Assembly: GCA_030599055.1 (NCBI GenBank)
Contig: JAUVOS010000005.1
Coordinates: 1 to 24,947, forward strand
Reading direction: 5' to 3'
Length of the DNA: 24,947 nucleotides
From: Lutibacter sp.
GTDB taxonomy: Bacteria > Bacteroidota > Bacteroidia > Flavobacteriales > Flavobacteriaceae
The notes under the pieces were generated by a model. That model did not search any database. It was not told the DNA's origin and saw only the letters and a list, made by a program, of their open reading frames with translations. Below are positions 16,731 through 23,734 of this stretch, in pieces (positions within the stretch are counted from its first letter, which is position 1; every line of letters starts with the position of its first letter). The position numbers and the translations under genes were made by a program.

Positions 16731-16783
16731 AAAAAAACCGTTAGTAGTACAAAGCTACAAAAGTAACTTTAATCTACTAACGG
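16731..16783 (-). terminator. Long intrinsic terminator after rpsU
   Basis: A 46-base hairpin. Outer 10-bp perfect stem 16738-16747 with 16774-16783, symmetric 3-base internal loop, inner 8-bp stem (one T-G pair) and TTTT loop. On the minus strand it runs into seven T (16737-16731). The next base is the A of the xerC ATG at 16730. So xerC can be expressed from rpsU only by readthrough, and the hairpin would crowd its start codon. Confidence 0.9.
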
Positions 16784-16805
16784 ATTGTATGTATTAATAA
16801 AAAAA

Positions 16806-17003
16806 CTAAGCTTGTTCTTCAGTCGTTCTTCTTCGTTGTACGTAATTTGCTTTAATGCTTTGAGCACGCTTTTTAACCGATGGTTTTGTAAATTGCTTCT
16901 TGCTACGTAATGTGCGCATTGTTTTTGTACGATCAAATTTTCTTTTAAACCTTTTTAAAGCTCTATCGATATTTTCACCGTCTTTTACCGGAATTATTAA
17001 CAT
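16806..17003 (-). CDS. rpsU: Small ribosomal subunit protein bS21
   Basis: A 65-residue, very basic bS21 (MLIIPVKDGENIDRALKRFK start, RRRTTEEQA end), typical length for Bacteroidota. In Bacteroidota ribosomes bS21, with bS18 and bS6, holds the 3' tail of 16S rRNA so that the anti-Shine-Dalgarno is masked (established from Flavobacterium johnsoniae ribosome structures). This gene has the only strong Shine-Dalgarno I noticed in the window (17011-17020), which fits self-control: ribosomes short of bS21 would translate it best. It has its own promoter (17058-17088) and its own terminator (16731-16783), so it is a monocistronic unit. Confidence 0.97.
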   Translation of the reverse strand: MLIIPVKDGENIDRALKRFKRKFDRTKTMRTLRSKKQFTKPSVKKRAQSIKANYVQRRRTTEEQA

Positions 17004-17010
17004 AGTTTGG

Positions 17011-17020
17011 CACCTCCTTT
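17011..17020 (-). promoter_or_regulatory. Strong Shine-Dalgarno of rpsU
   Basis: Minus-strand AAAGGAGGTG, with GGAGG ending 9 bases before the ATG. It is a near-perfect complement to the 16S rRNA tail. The other genes in the window show nothing similar at this distance, which matches the low Shine-Dalgarno use in Bacteroidota. Confidence 0.9.
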
Positions 17021-17057
17021 CATCTGTTGTTTTTTAAGTTATTAAATTTTCGGACTG

Positions 17058-17088
17058 CAAATGTACTATTATTTTATATTTCAACAAT
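17058..17088 (-). promoter_or_regulatory. Sigma-A promoter of rpsU
   Basis: Minus strand: ATTG (17088-17085), a 19-base spacer, then TACATTTG (17065-17058). The -7 box is perfect and the -33 box has one mismatch to TTTG. The predicted start site near 17053 gives a leader of about 50 bases that includes the Shine-Dalgarno. Confidence 0.65.
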
Positions 17089-17435
17089 TTTAGTACACAA
17101 CAAAATTTCATTTTTTATTTTTTCGCTTTGAGTTCCTACGGAAGCTCAGAGGAATATGTTCTTTTTTATTAAATCTCAAATCGTCCAAAGGACTTATTAA
17201 ATAGATGATATTTAATAAGAATCATTCATTTTTGTCATGTACTAAATCCTACAATACTTGTTGGGAAAATGATGTCAATATTCTCTTATTGTATTTTTTC
17301 TCACGTTAAGATATAAAAATACTACGTTTTATAACTGAGTTAATCACATTTGCTCAAGAGTCAGCCTTGCATTATCAAATAGTTTATTATTTTTACGAAT
17401 CAAAAGTAACTTGAATTAAGATCACGTACTATAAA
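17089..17435. other. Gene-free region between rpsU and anmK with two palindromes
   Basis: No gene is seen. Arms 17193-17203 and 17209-17219 are perfect 11-bp reverse complements around GATGA, a 27-base AT-rich palindrome. 17126-17151 can form a further hairpin of about 11 bp with a bulge and a TAC loop, resembling a REP unit. No convincing TTTG-N19-TAnnTTTG promoter was found before anmK; CACATTTG at about 17348-17355 is a poor match. Either palindrome could be an operator or a transcript end. Confidence 0.5.
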
Positions 17436-18494
17436 ATGAAAGATGGAAATTGGAATATTATCGGGTTAATGAGTGGTACTTCTTTAGATGGTGTGGATTT
17501 AGCTTTTATTCGATTTTCTTCTACTTTTAATAAATTATATTATGAAATTATTTGTGCTGAGACAATTTCATATTCTAAAGATTGGAATGATAAATTATCG
17601 CAAGCATTTACATCTTCTGCTAAAGAAATTACTCTTTTAAATGTTATTTATGGCAAGTATCTAGGAGAACTCGTGAATGATTTTATTATAAAAAATAATA
17701 TTAAGAATGTTGATTTAGTCGCTTCACATGGTCATACTATTTTTCATAAACCTGAAGAAGGATACACCTTGCAAATAGGTGATGGAGCGACAATTGCACA
17801 AACATGTAAGCAAAAAATAGTTTGTGACTTTAGAACCCAAGATGTAGCAATGGGAGGGCAAGGAGCACCTCTAGTTCCTATTGGTGACAAGTTACTTTTC
17901 TCTGAATACAATTATTGTATAAATATAGGTGGTTTTAGCAATATTTCTTTTGAGGATAAGAATAGTATTCGGCGTGCCTATGATATTTGCCCGTCTAATA
18001 TTGTACTCAATCATTATACACGAAAGATAGGTTTAGCGTATGACGATCGTGGAAAATTGGCAAAAACCGGGACAATACACAACGAATTACTTTCAAAACT
18101 AAATGAGTTTCCGCTATACAAAAGCAAACAATCTATGGGTAACGAAATTGTTATCTCTGATTTTATCCCGTTGATAGACTCTTTCCAGATTCCTTTAAAA
18201 GATATATTGCGAACTTATATAGAACACATTGCTCTAAGAATTACCAAACAATTGCAAGATCAATCTACAACACTTGTTTCTGGTGGTGGTGCTTTTAATG
18301 ATTTCCTAATTGAACGAATCAAAAAACAAACAAAATCAACAATTATTATCCCTGAGAATAAACTTATTAACTTTAAAGAAGCGCTTATTTTTGGTTTGCT
18401 TGGCTTACTTAGAGCCGAAAATGAGATAAATTGCTTAGCAAGTGTTACTAAATCCAAAAGAAATCATTCTTCAGGTGTGATATACCTGCCTTGA
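17436..18494 (+). CDS. anmK: Anhydro-N-acetylmuramic acid kinase
   Basis: A 352-residue AnmK. It opens the 1,6-anhydro ring of anhydroMurNAc and phosphorylates it with ATP to MurNAc-6-phosphate during peptidoglycan recycling in the cytoplasm. The ATP-binding motif GLMSGTSLDGVD lies at residues 10-21. The conserved segments VASHGHTIFHKP, LQIGDGATIA, DFRTQDVAMGGQGAPLVPIG and CINIGGFSNISF follow. Asp183 in AYDICPSN aligns with the catalytic base of the family. Near the C-terminus LVSGGGAFNDFLIERI is the usual second phosphate segment. It starts the plus-strand run, and nhaB follows after 46 bases. No MurNAc-6-P etherase (murQ) is adjacent. Confidence 0.97.
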   Translation: MKDGNWNIIGLMSGTSLDGVDLAFIRFSSTFNKLYYEIICAETISYSKDWNDKLSQAFTSSAKEITLLNVIYGKYLGELVNDFIIKNNIKNVDLVASHGHTIFHKPEEGYTLQIGDGATIAQTCKQKIVCDFRTQDVAMGGQGAPLVPIGDKLLFSEYNYCINIGGFSNISFEDKNSIRRAYDICPSNIVLNHYTRKIGLAYDDRGKLAKTGTIHNELLSKLNEFPLYKSKQSMGNEIVISDFIPLIDSFQIPLKDILRTYIEHIALRITKQLQDQSTTLVSGGGAFNDFLIERIKKQTKSTIIIPENKLINFKEALIFGLLGLLRAENEINCLASVTKSKRNHSSGVIYLP

Positions 18495-18500
18495 TTTGTT

Positions 18501-18508
18501 TAACTTTG
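18501..18508 (+). promoter_or_regulatory. Candidate -7 box before nhaB
   Basis: TAACTTTG matches TAnnTTTG and lies 32 bases before the nhaB ATG. There is no TTTG 19 bases upstream, so the -33 element is weak or absent. nhaB may also be read from anmK. Confidence 0.4.
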
Positions 18509-18540
18509 CAAATCTTTTTAATTGAAAAACACATTATACT

Positions 18541-20010
18541 ATGTTCAAAAGTTTTTTAGGCAACAGCCCTGTTTGGTTTAAAATGACCATGATTGGTTTT
18601 TTTATTTTCAATATTTTTTCTTACTACTTTTTAGGGAAAACAATAACCTCATGGATCTTTATATTTGAGTTTATTTTTACGCTAGCCATGGCACTCAAGT
18701 GTTACCCTTTGCAAAGTGGAGGTTTGTTAGCCATACAAGTTTTAGTTTTAAACTTGACGACGCCTCATAATGCCTATCATGAAGTTTCAGCTAATTTAGA
18801 GGTAATTCTTTTATTAGTGTTTATGGTAGCTGCCATCTATTTTATGAAACCACTATTGATGTATATTTTTAGTAAAGTATTTACTAAAATAAGATCTAAA
18901 ATAGTATTATCATTGCTCTTCGTATTTATTTCTGCTGTGCTTTCTGCATTCCTAGATGCTTTAACCGTAACCGCAGTTTTGATTAGTGTAGCAACAGGAT
19001 TCTACGGTGTTTATCACAAAATACATTCGAGTGATTCAGATTACGATCATGAGGGACACCTTGATAGAGAACAATTAAGTGGAGAAACATTAGAACAATT
19101 TCGTAGTTTTTTAAGAAGTTTAATAATGCACGGTATTGTCGGAACAGCATTAGGAGGTGTAATGACTTTAGTTGGTGAACCACAAAATTTACTTATTGGC
19201 GAAAAAATGGGTTGGAATTTTATTGAGTTTTTTCTAAAGATGTATCAGATTACAATACCCGTTCTTTTTGCCGGTTTATTAACTACTATTTTCGTTGAGA
19301 AATTCAAGATCTTAGGATTTGGAGAGAAACTTCCTGAAGTAGCGCGTATTATTATTGAAAACTATACCGAAGAAGAAGATAAAAAGAGAACAGACAAGCA
19401 AAAAACAGCGCTTATCATTCAAGCTGTTGCTGCTATATTGTTAATTGTTGCTTTAGCACTCCATCTTGCTCCGGTAGGAATGATCGGATTAGGACTTATT
19501 ATTTTACAAACTGCTTTTATGGGTATTACTGAGGAGCATCAACTAGGTCATGCTTTTGAAGAAGCACTCCCTTTTACAGGGCTATTGGTTGTTTTCTTTG
19601 TAATAGTTGCTATGATACACGATCAACATTTGTTTAAACCCATTATAGAATCAGTATTAGCTATGGATTTTGACAAACAACCTACCATGTTTTATTTGGC
19701 TAATGGTTTTCTTTCAGCAATTAGCGATAATGTATTTGTGGCTACCGTTTATATTAATGAAGTAAAAGAAGCTTTTGATGCTGGTGAAATAAGTAGAGAG
19801 CATTTTGAAAAACTCGCTATTGCGATTAATACAGGCACCAATTTACCTTCTGTTGCTACACCAAATGGTCAAGCTGCATTCTTGTTTCTATTAACTTCAA
19901 CACTTGCTCCGCTTATCAATTTATCGTATGGTAAAATGGTAAAAATGGCACTACCCTACACTATTGTTTTAACAATTGTAGGTTTATTAGGAGTATTGTA
20001 CTTTTTATAA
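18541..20010 (+). CDS. nhaB: Na+/H+ antiporter NhaB
   Basis: A 489-residue inner-membrane antiporter that expels Na+ using the proton gradient. It follows E. coli NhaB closely along its length: EFIFTLAMALKCYPLQSGGL, ANLEVILLLVFMVAAIYFMK, LSAFLDALTVTAVLISVATG, LGGVMTLVGEPQNLLIGEKM (VGEPQN at 211-216), and SAISDNVFVATVYINE, AINTGTNLPSVATPNGQAAF (from about 428), ending in a hydrophobic helix. Multiple membrane segments are evident. It is distinct from NhaA and NhaD in sequence. It lies between anmK and exbB (53 bases), in a run of envelope and ion-gradient genes. A marine or salty habitat would fit but is an inference. Confidence 0.96.
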   Translation: MFKSFLGNSPVWFKMTMIGFFIFNIFSYYFLGKTITSWIFIFEFIFTLAMALKCYPLQSGGLLAIQVLVLNLTTPHNAYHEVSANLEVILLLVFMVAAIYFMKPLLMYIFSKVFTKIRSKIVLSLLFVFISAVLSAFLDALTVTAVLISVATGFYGVYHKIHSSDSDYDHEGHLDREQLSGETLEQFRSFLRSLIMHGIVGTALGGVMTLVGEPQNLLIGEKMGWNFIEFFLKMYQITIPVLFAGLLTTIFVEKFKILGFGEKLPEVARIIIENYTEEEDKKRTDKQKTALIIQAVAAILLIVALALHLAPVGMIGLGLIILQTAFMGITEEHQLGHAFEEALPFTGLLVVFFVIVAMIHDQHLFKPIIESVLAMDFDKQPTMFYLANGFLSAISDNVFVATVYINEVKEAFDAGEISREHFEKLAIAINTGTNLPSVATPNGQAAFLFLLTSTLAPLINLSYGKMVKMALPYTIVLTIVGLLGVLYFL

Positions 20011-20063
20011 AACAATTATTTCTTAAACAACTCGTTATACCATAGTAAAACAAGAAAAATAAT

Positions 20064-20765
20064 ATGTTCTCAGCACTACAACAAACAACTCAGGCAGTTC
20101 AAGAAATTGCAGAAGAAATAGTCTCCGAAGAAAAAACACTATCCGTAATTGAGCTTATAAAAAATGCCGGAATTGGTGGACAAGTAATTATTTTAATACT
20201 ACTTGTACTGCTTGCAGTTGCATTATTTATCTATTTCGAAAGACTTTCAGCTGTAAAAGCTGCATCAAAAGTAGATAGTAATTTTATGAATCAAATCAAA
20301 GATCATGTTACAAATGGAAAAATTGATGCGGCAAAAATCTTGTGTGCTCAAGCCAAAACTCCAGTTGCAAGATTAATTGAAAAAGGGGTATCGCGAATCG
20401 GCAAACCCTTAGAAGACATTAATCAAGCAATTGAAAATGCAGGTAGTTTAGAGATTTATAAACTTGAAAAAAATGTAAGCATACTAGCTACTGTCGCTGG
20501 TGCTGCACCGATGATTGGATTTTTAGGAACCGTAATTGGTATGATTATAGCATTCCATGAAATGGCATCGGGTGGTGGACAAGCAGAAATGGGTTCACTG
20601 GCAGGCGGTATTTATACTGCTATGACTACGACTGTCGCCGGATTAATCGTGGGTATTATTGCCTATATAGCCTACAATCATATCGTTGTTAAAACAAACA
20701 AAGTAGTGCACCAAATGGAAGCACAATCTGTTGAGTTTTTAGACTTGTTAAATGAACCAGTTTAA
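20064..20765 (+). CDS. exbB: ExbB/TolQ-family proton channel subunit
   Basis: A 233-residue MotA/TolQ/ExbB-family protein with three membrane segments at about 39-57, 140-165 and 186-206. The core APMIGFLGTVIGMIIAFHEM (148-167) and the Thr-rich third segment (TAMTTTVAGLIVGIIAYIAY) are the conserved pore helices. With ExbD it forms the inner-membrane motor that turns proton flow into work on TonB. exbD and a TonB-like gene follow directly, which favours ExbB over TolQ. Its stop codon (20763-20765) overlaps the first unit of a TTTAAGG repeat array, which fills most of the 70-base gap before exbD. Confidence 0.93.
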   Translation: MFSALQQTTQAVQEIAEEIVSEEKTLSVIELIKNAGIGGQVIILILLVLLAVALFIYFERLSAVKAASKVDSNFMNQIKDHVTNGKIDAAKILCAQAKTPVARLIEKGVSRIGKPLEDINQAIENAGSLEIYKLEKNVSILATVAGAAPMIGFLGTVIGMIIAFHEMASGGGQAEMGSLAGGIYTAMTTTVAGLIVGIIAYIAYNHIVVKTNKVVHQMEAQSVEFLDLLNEPV

Positions 20766-20816
20766 GGTTTAAGGTTTAAGGTTTAAGGTTTAAGGTTTAA
20801 GGTTTAAGGTTTAAGG
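20761..20816 (+). repeat. Eight tandem TTTAAGG heptamers starting in the exbB stop codon
   Basis: 20761-20816 is exactly eight uninterrupted TTTAAGG units. The first contains the exbB stop TAA (20763-20765). exbD starts at 20836, 20 bases after the array. Perfect short repeats like this slip easily during replication. Gain or loss of units would change the exbB-exbD spacing in 7-base steps without altering either protein. Confidence 0.95.
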
Positions 20817-20835
20817 AAAATACACAATATAATAG

Positions 20836-21222
20836 ATGAATTTTAAAAATAGAAATAAAATAAGTCCGGAGTTTAGCATGTCCTCCATGACAGACATTGT
20901 TTTTTTGTTGTTGATATTCTTTATGTTGACTTCAAATGCTCCCAATGCTCTGGATATGATTTTACCTAGAGCTAAGGGAAAGTCCACCAATACACAAAAT
21001 GTATCTGTTAGTATTAAAAAGAATATGACCTATTATGTAAATGGGAAAAATCTTAACGCAAATGAAATTGAAAATACATTAAAGACTTTGCTTTCCAAAA
21101 AAGAAAAACCAACCATAATGTTACGAGCTGAAGAGGGAGTTCCTATAGAAAAAGCCGTTTTAGTTATGGATATTGCCAATAGAAATAAGTATAAATTGAT
21201 TTTGGCGGTTAGACCGAAATAG
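20836..21222 (+). CDS. exbD: ExbD/TolR-family protein
   Basis: A 128-residue ExbD with one membrane segment at about 20-36 (DIVFLLLIFFMLTSNAP). Asp20 sits at its start, matching the essential proton-carrying Asp of the family. The periplasmic domain (LDMILPRAKGK... to LILAVRPK) is of normal size. It is the partner of the upstream exbB. Start ATG 20836 gives MNFKNRNKISPEFSMSSMTD. No Shine-Dalgarno; the heptamer array lies immediately upstream. Confidence 0.93.
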   Translation: MNFKNRNKISPEFSMSSMTDIVFLLLIFFMLTSNAPNALDMILPRAKGKSTNTQNVSVSIKKNMTYYVNGKNLNANEIENTLKTLLSKKEKPTIMLRAEEGVPIEKAVLVMDIANRNKYKLILAVRPK

Positions 21223-21230
21223 TACTACTA

Positions 21231-21290
21231 TGCTTTACGCGATACGCTTTACGCATCACGCCTAAAGCCTATAGTAAAGCACAAAGCGTA
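21231..21290 (+). repeat. Overlapping inverted repeats between exbD and tonB
   Basis: TGCTTTAC (21231-21238) pairs with GTAAAGCA (21274-21281), and TACGCTTT (21243-21250) pairs with AAAGCGTA (21283-21290). The two 8-bp stems cross each other, so they are alternatives or form a pseudoknot. The word GCTTTACGC also occurs twice directly. The array fills the 85-base gap. Confidence 0.7.
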
Positions 21291-21307
21291 AATAAAACAA
21301 ATTAGAA

Positions 21308-22111
21308 ATGTCATTACTCAACACCATACATAAAAGAAAATCTGCTGTTAAAACGGCTATTGTAATGGTATTATTGATTTTGTCATTTTTCTTTGTTGGG
21401 ATGAAGTATCTTGACCCTCCTGAAGAGATGGGAATCGAAGTTAACTTTGGCACTTCAGATGTCGGTACAGGTGATGTGCAACCGATGAAAACAAATGATA
21501 CGCAACCGCAACCCGAAAAACCACAAGAACAAGAAGAGGTCATTGAAGAGGAACAACAAGAAACAGCTACAGAAACTGTTGAGGAAGTAATTACACAAGA
21601 AACTGAAGAAGCTCCTGTTGTGAGTCCGAAACCAACGCCAAAGCCCAAACCAAAACCCAAGCCAGAACCAAAACCCGATGCTTCTACTTCTGATGCATTG
21701 GATAATATAATAGGAGCGCCAAGTAATACGGATAATAACTCAACAGGTGATGGAGAAGGCACAGGACTTGGTGATCAAGGACAAATTGATGGAAATCCTT
21801 ATGCGAATTCTTATTATGGTGGTGGCAGTGGATCTGGTAGTGGCTACGGATTAAATGGTCGGAACAAAACTTCTAATCAAAAATTTATACAAGATTGTAA
21901 TGAAGAGGGTCGTGTTGTTGTTAAAATTGAAGTTAATAAACAAGGTAAAGTAATTAAGGCTACAGCCGGAGTCAAAGGTTCTACGAATACGGCAGCTTGT
22001 TTACTTGAACCCGCAAGGAAAACAGCCCTTTCATACCATTTTAATGCAGATGCTAAAGCCCCTACAAAACAAATTGGTTTTATTGTTATTAATTTTACCC
22101 TTGGGCAATAG
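21308..22111 (+). CDS. tonB: Energy transducer TonB
   Basis: A 267-residue TonB-like protein. Residues 14-32 form the single N-terminal membrane anchor. The periplasmic linker is acidic (about 65-105), then Pro/Lys-rich (106-123, repeated PKP), then Gly/Ser-rich (about 147-184). The C-terminal domain (about 194-267; GRVVVKIEVNKQGKVIKATA and IGFIVINFTLGQ) resembles TonB C-terminal folds that contact the TonB box of outer-membrane receptors. Gene order exbB-exbD-tonB indicates one energising complex. It differs from E. coli TonB in linker make-up, as is common in flavobacteria. Confidence 0.87.
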   Translation: MSLLNTIHKRKSAVKTAIVMVLLILSFFFVGMKYLDPPEEMGIEVNFGTSDVGTGDVQPMKTNDTQPQPEKPQEQEEVIEEEQQETATETVEEVITQETEEAPVVSPKPTPKPKPKPKPEPKPDASTSDALDNIIGAPSNTDNNSTGDGEGTGLGDQGQIDGNPYANSYYGGGSGSGSGYGLNGRNKTSNQKFIQDCNEEGRVVVKIEVNKQGKVIKATAGVKGSTNTAACLLEPARKTALSYHFNADAKAPTKQIGFIVINFTLGQ

Positions 22112-22129
22112 CATTTACAATAGAAATAT

Positions 22130-22155
22130 GTACCTCTCGACTTCGCTCGAGGTAC
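22130..22155. repeat. REP-like palindrome between tonB and folC
   Basis: GTACCTC (22130-22136) and GAGGTAC (22149-22155) are exact reverse complements around TCGACTTCGCTC; an alternative inner pairing is CTCGA with TCGAG. The core CTCGACTTCGCTCGAGG resembles the REP-type sequences common in Bacteroidota intergenic regions. It also resembles the CTCGAC...TTCGCTCGGGA stretch in the tRNA-Trp repeats. It could end or stabilise the exb-tonB mRNA. Confidence 0.7.
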
Positions 22156-22208
22156 GACTACAATTCCATTTAAGGCTCATTATAATGGAGCATCTTTTAT
22201 AATAAGAA

Positions 22209-23426
22209 ATGAATTACAAAAAAACTTTAGATTGGTTATTCTCCAGACTCCCCATGTACCAAAGAGTGGGAAAAACCGCTTTTAAAAAAAATCTGACCAA
22301 TATAATAGCACTTTCTGAACATCTCAATCATCCGGAAAAAAAATTTAAAAGTATTCATGTAGCCGGTACGAATGGTAAGGGTTCAACGAGTCATATGTTG
22401 GCTTCAATTCTACAAGAAGCCGGTTATAAAGTAGGTTTATACACCTCACCTCACCTTAAAGACTTTAGAGAAAGAATTAAAGTTAATGGCATATCCATTC
22501 GTAAGAATTGTGTCATAAACTTTGTAAAAAGAAACAAAAGCTTTTTAGAAAAACAAGATTTGTCTTTTTTTGAAATGACAGTGGGAATGGCATTTGAACA
22601 TTTTGCTAAACAAAAAGTTGATCTAGCTGTTATTGAAGTAGGCTTAGGCGGCCGTTTGGATTCTACGAATATTATTTTACCCGAAATATCTGTAATCACA
22701 AATATTGGTTTTGATCATACTCAATTTTTAGGTGACACACTAGCTGAAATAGCTTTTGAAAAAGCAGGAATTATTAAAGCGAATACTCCTGTGGTTATTG
22801 GAGAATCAAATATTGAGACTTTACCCGTGTTTAAGAAAATAGCCCAACAGAAAAAAAGTAAGATTTATTACGCTGAAGAGTACACAAAAGAAATCTACCC
22901 ATCTGATTTAAAAGGAAGTTACCAAAAACACAACATAAAAACAGTACTCCAAAGTATCGCTATTCTAAAAAAAATAGATTATAAAATTGGCGTCACATCT
23001 ATTAAAACCGGTTTGTTGAATGTTGTTAAAAACACGGGATTACAAGGACGTTGGCAACTTTTGGGAACAAAACCAACAATAATTTGTGATATTGCTCATA
23101 ATAAAGAGGGTTTACAATACACTTTAAAACAACTATCAAATACAGAGTACAAACAACTACATATTGTTTTAGGTGTTGTGAATGACAAAAATTTGGATAC
23201 AATTTTACAACTTTTCCCGAAAAATGCGACCTATTATTTCTGTCAGGCACAAGTGCCAAGGGCATTAGATGCCGAAATATTACAACAAGAAGGGAAAAGG
23301 TATTCACTTACAGGTGCAAGGTATTCCTCTGTAGCTAGGGCATTTAAAGAGGCCAAAAATAATGCAAAACCTACTGATATGCTTTATATTGGAGGCAGTA
23401 CATTTGTCGTTGCAGAAATCCTATAA
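22209..23426 (+). CDS. folC: Folylpolyglutamate synthase / dihydrofolate synthase
   Basis: A 405-residue Mur-ligase-family FolC. It joins glutamate to dihydropteroate or to folates using ATP. The P-loop GTNGKGS is at 53-59, followed by the family segments GLYTSPHLKDFRERI, VIEVGLGGRLDSTNI and ITNIGFDHTQFLGDTLAEIA, with AHNKEG in the C-terminal domain (IICDIAHNKEGLQY). Length fits the Bacteroidota form. Whether it has both activities cannot be told from sequence. It follows tonB after 97 bases containing a REP-like palindrome. A frequent flavobacterial neighbour of the exb-tonB genes, it has no evident functional link to them. Confidence 0.96.
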   Translation: MNYKKTLDWLFSRLPMYQRVGKTAFKKNLTNIIALSEHLNHPEKKFKSIHVAGTNGKGSTSHMLASILQEAGYKVGLYTSPHLKDFRERIKVNGISIRKNCVINFVKRNKSFLEKQDLSFFEMTVGMAFEHFAKQKVDLAVIEVGLGGRLDSTNIILPEISVITNIGFDHTQFLGDTLAEIAFEKAGIIKANTPVVIGESNIETLPVFKKIAQQKKSKIYYAEEYTKEIYPSDLKGSYQKHNIKTVLQSIAILKKIDYKIGVTSIKTGLLNVVKNTGLQGRWQLLGTKPTIICDIAHNKEGLQYTLKQLSNTEYKQLHIVLGVVNDKNLDTILQLFPKNATYYFCQAQVPRALDAEILQQEGKRYSLTGARYSSVARAFKEAKNNAKPTDMLYIGGSTFVVAEIL

Positions 23427-23443
23427 TATTTTTTATAAAAACC

Positions 23444-23474
23444 TTTGTCATATTCAAAAAGGAGTTTATATTTG
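23444..23474 (+). promoter_or_regulatory. Sigma-A promoter of tRNA-Val
   Basis: TTTG (23444-23447), a 19-base spacer, then TATATTTG (23467-23474): an exact match to TTTG-N19-TAnnTTTG. The predicted start site near 23480 lies about 8 bases before the tRNA 5' end. Confidence 0.8.
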
Positions 23475-23487
23475 CAATCCTTAATTC

Positions 23488-23562
23488 GGGCAATTAGCTC
23501 AGTTGGTTCAGAGCACCTCGTTTACACCGAGGGGGTCGGGGGTTCGAATCCCTCATTGCCCA
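23488..23562 (+). tRNA. tRNA-Val (TAC anticodon)
   Basis: A 75-base cloverleaf. Acceptor GGGCAAT pairs with ATTGCCC, the anticodon stem CCTCG/CGAGG closes TTTACAC with anticodon TAC, and the T arm is GGGGG/CCCTC around TTCGAAT. The 3' CCA is not encoded. It stands alone with its own promoter. Confidence 0.97.
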
Positions 23563-23733
23563 CATCATTCATAATTCCGATGATTATTTCATCGGAATTT
23601 TTGTTTTCGGAGAGAAAACAATTGTATTTGTTGAATCGATGAAAACAAAAATTTCGGATAAGCGAAGCATATCGGAATTGTAATTGCACATGTGGTTTCA
23701 AAAAGGAATCACATAAGTAATCGTCATTGCCCA
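23563..23733 (+). ncRNA. Candidate structured RNA between tRNA-Val and a copy of its 3' tail
   Basis: TCATTGCCCA at the tRNA-Val 3' end (23553-23562) recurs exactly at 23724-23733, 171 bases on. The interval is rich in stems: the terminator hairpin (23573-23599), TTGTTTTC/GAAAACAA (from about 23601), a 13-bp long-range pairing of 23596-23608 with 23641-23653, and TGTGGTTTC/GGAATCACA (about 23690-23713). No protein frame is convincing. The arrangement resembles the rtT repeat of E. coli tyrT, but the repeat here is only 10 bases and the terminator lies early in the interval. Confidence 0.25.
23573..23606 (+). terminator. Intrinsic terminator of tRNA-Val
   Basis: An 11-bp perfect stem (23573-23583 with 23589-23599) has a 5-base loop, followed by TTTGTTTT. 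It lies 10 bases after the tRNA 3' end. A second copy of its right arm (ATCGGAATT, 23671-23679) could compete for the left arm. Confidence 0.8.
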
Positions 23734-23734
23734 T

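Noticed and set aside
20761..20816. TTTAAGG array as coding phase variation or a telomere-like end
   Set aside because: It lies outside the reading frames beyond the exbB stop, every unit carries a TAA, and it is in the middle of a chromosomal operon.
21262..21762. A 166-codon antisense frame over the tonB 5' half
   Set aside because: Gly/Ser/Cys-rich low-complexity product mirrors the Pro/Lys/Glu linker codons of tonB.
23445..23642. A 65-codon plus-strand frame and an antisense frame over 23522-23734
   Set aside because: Both overlap tRNA-Val and its terminator and resemble no protein; they are shadows of RNA genes.
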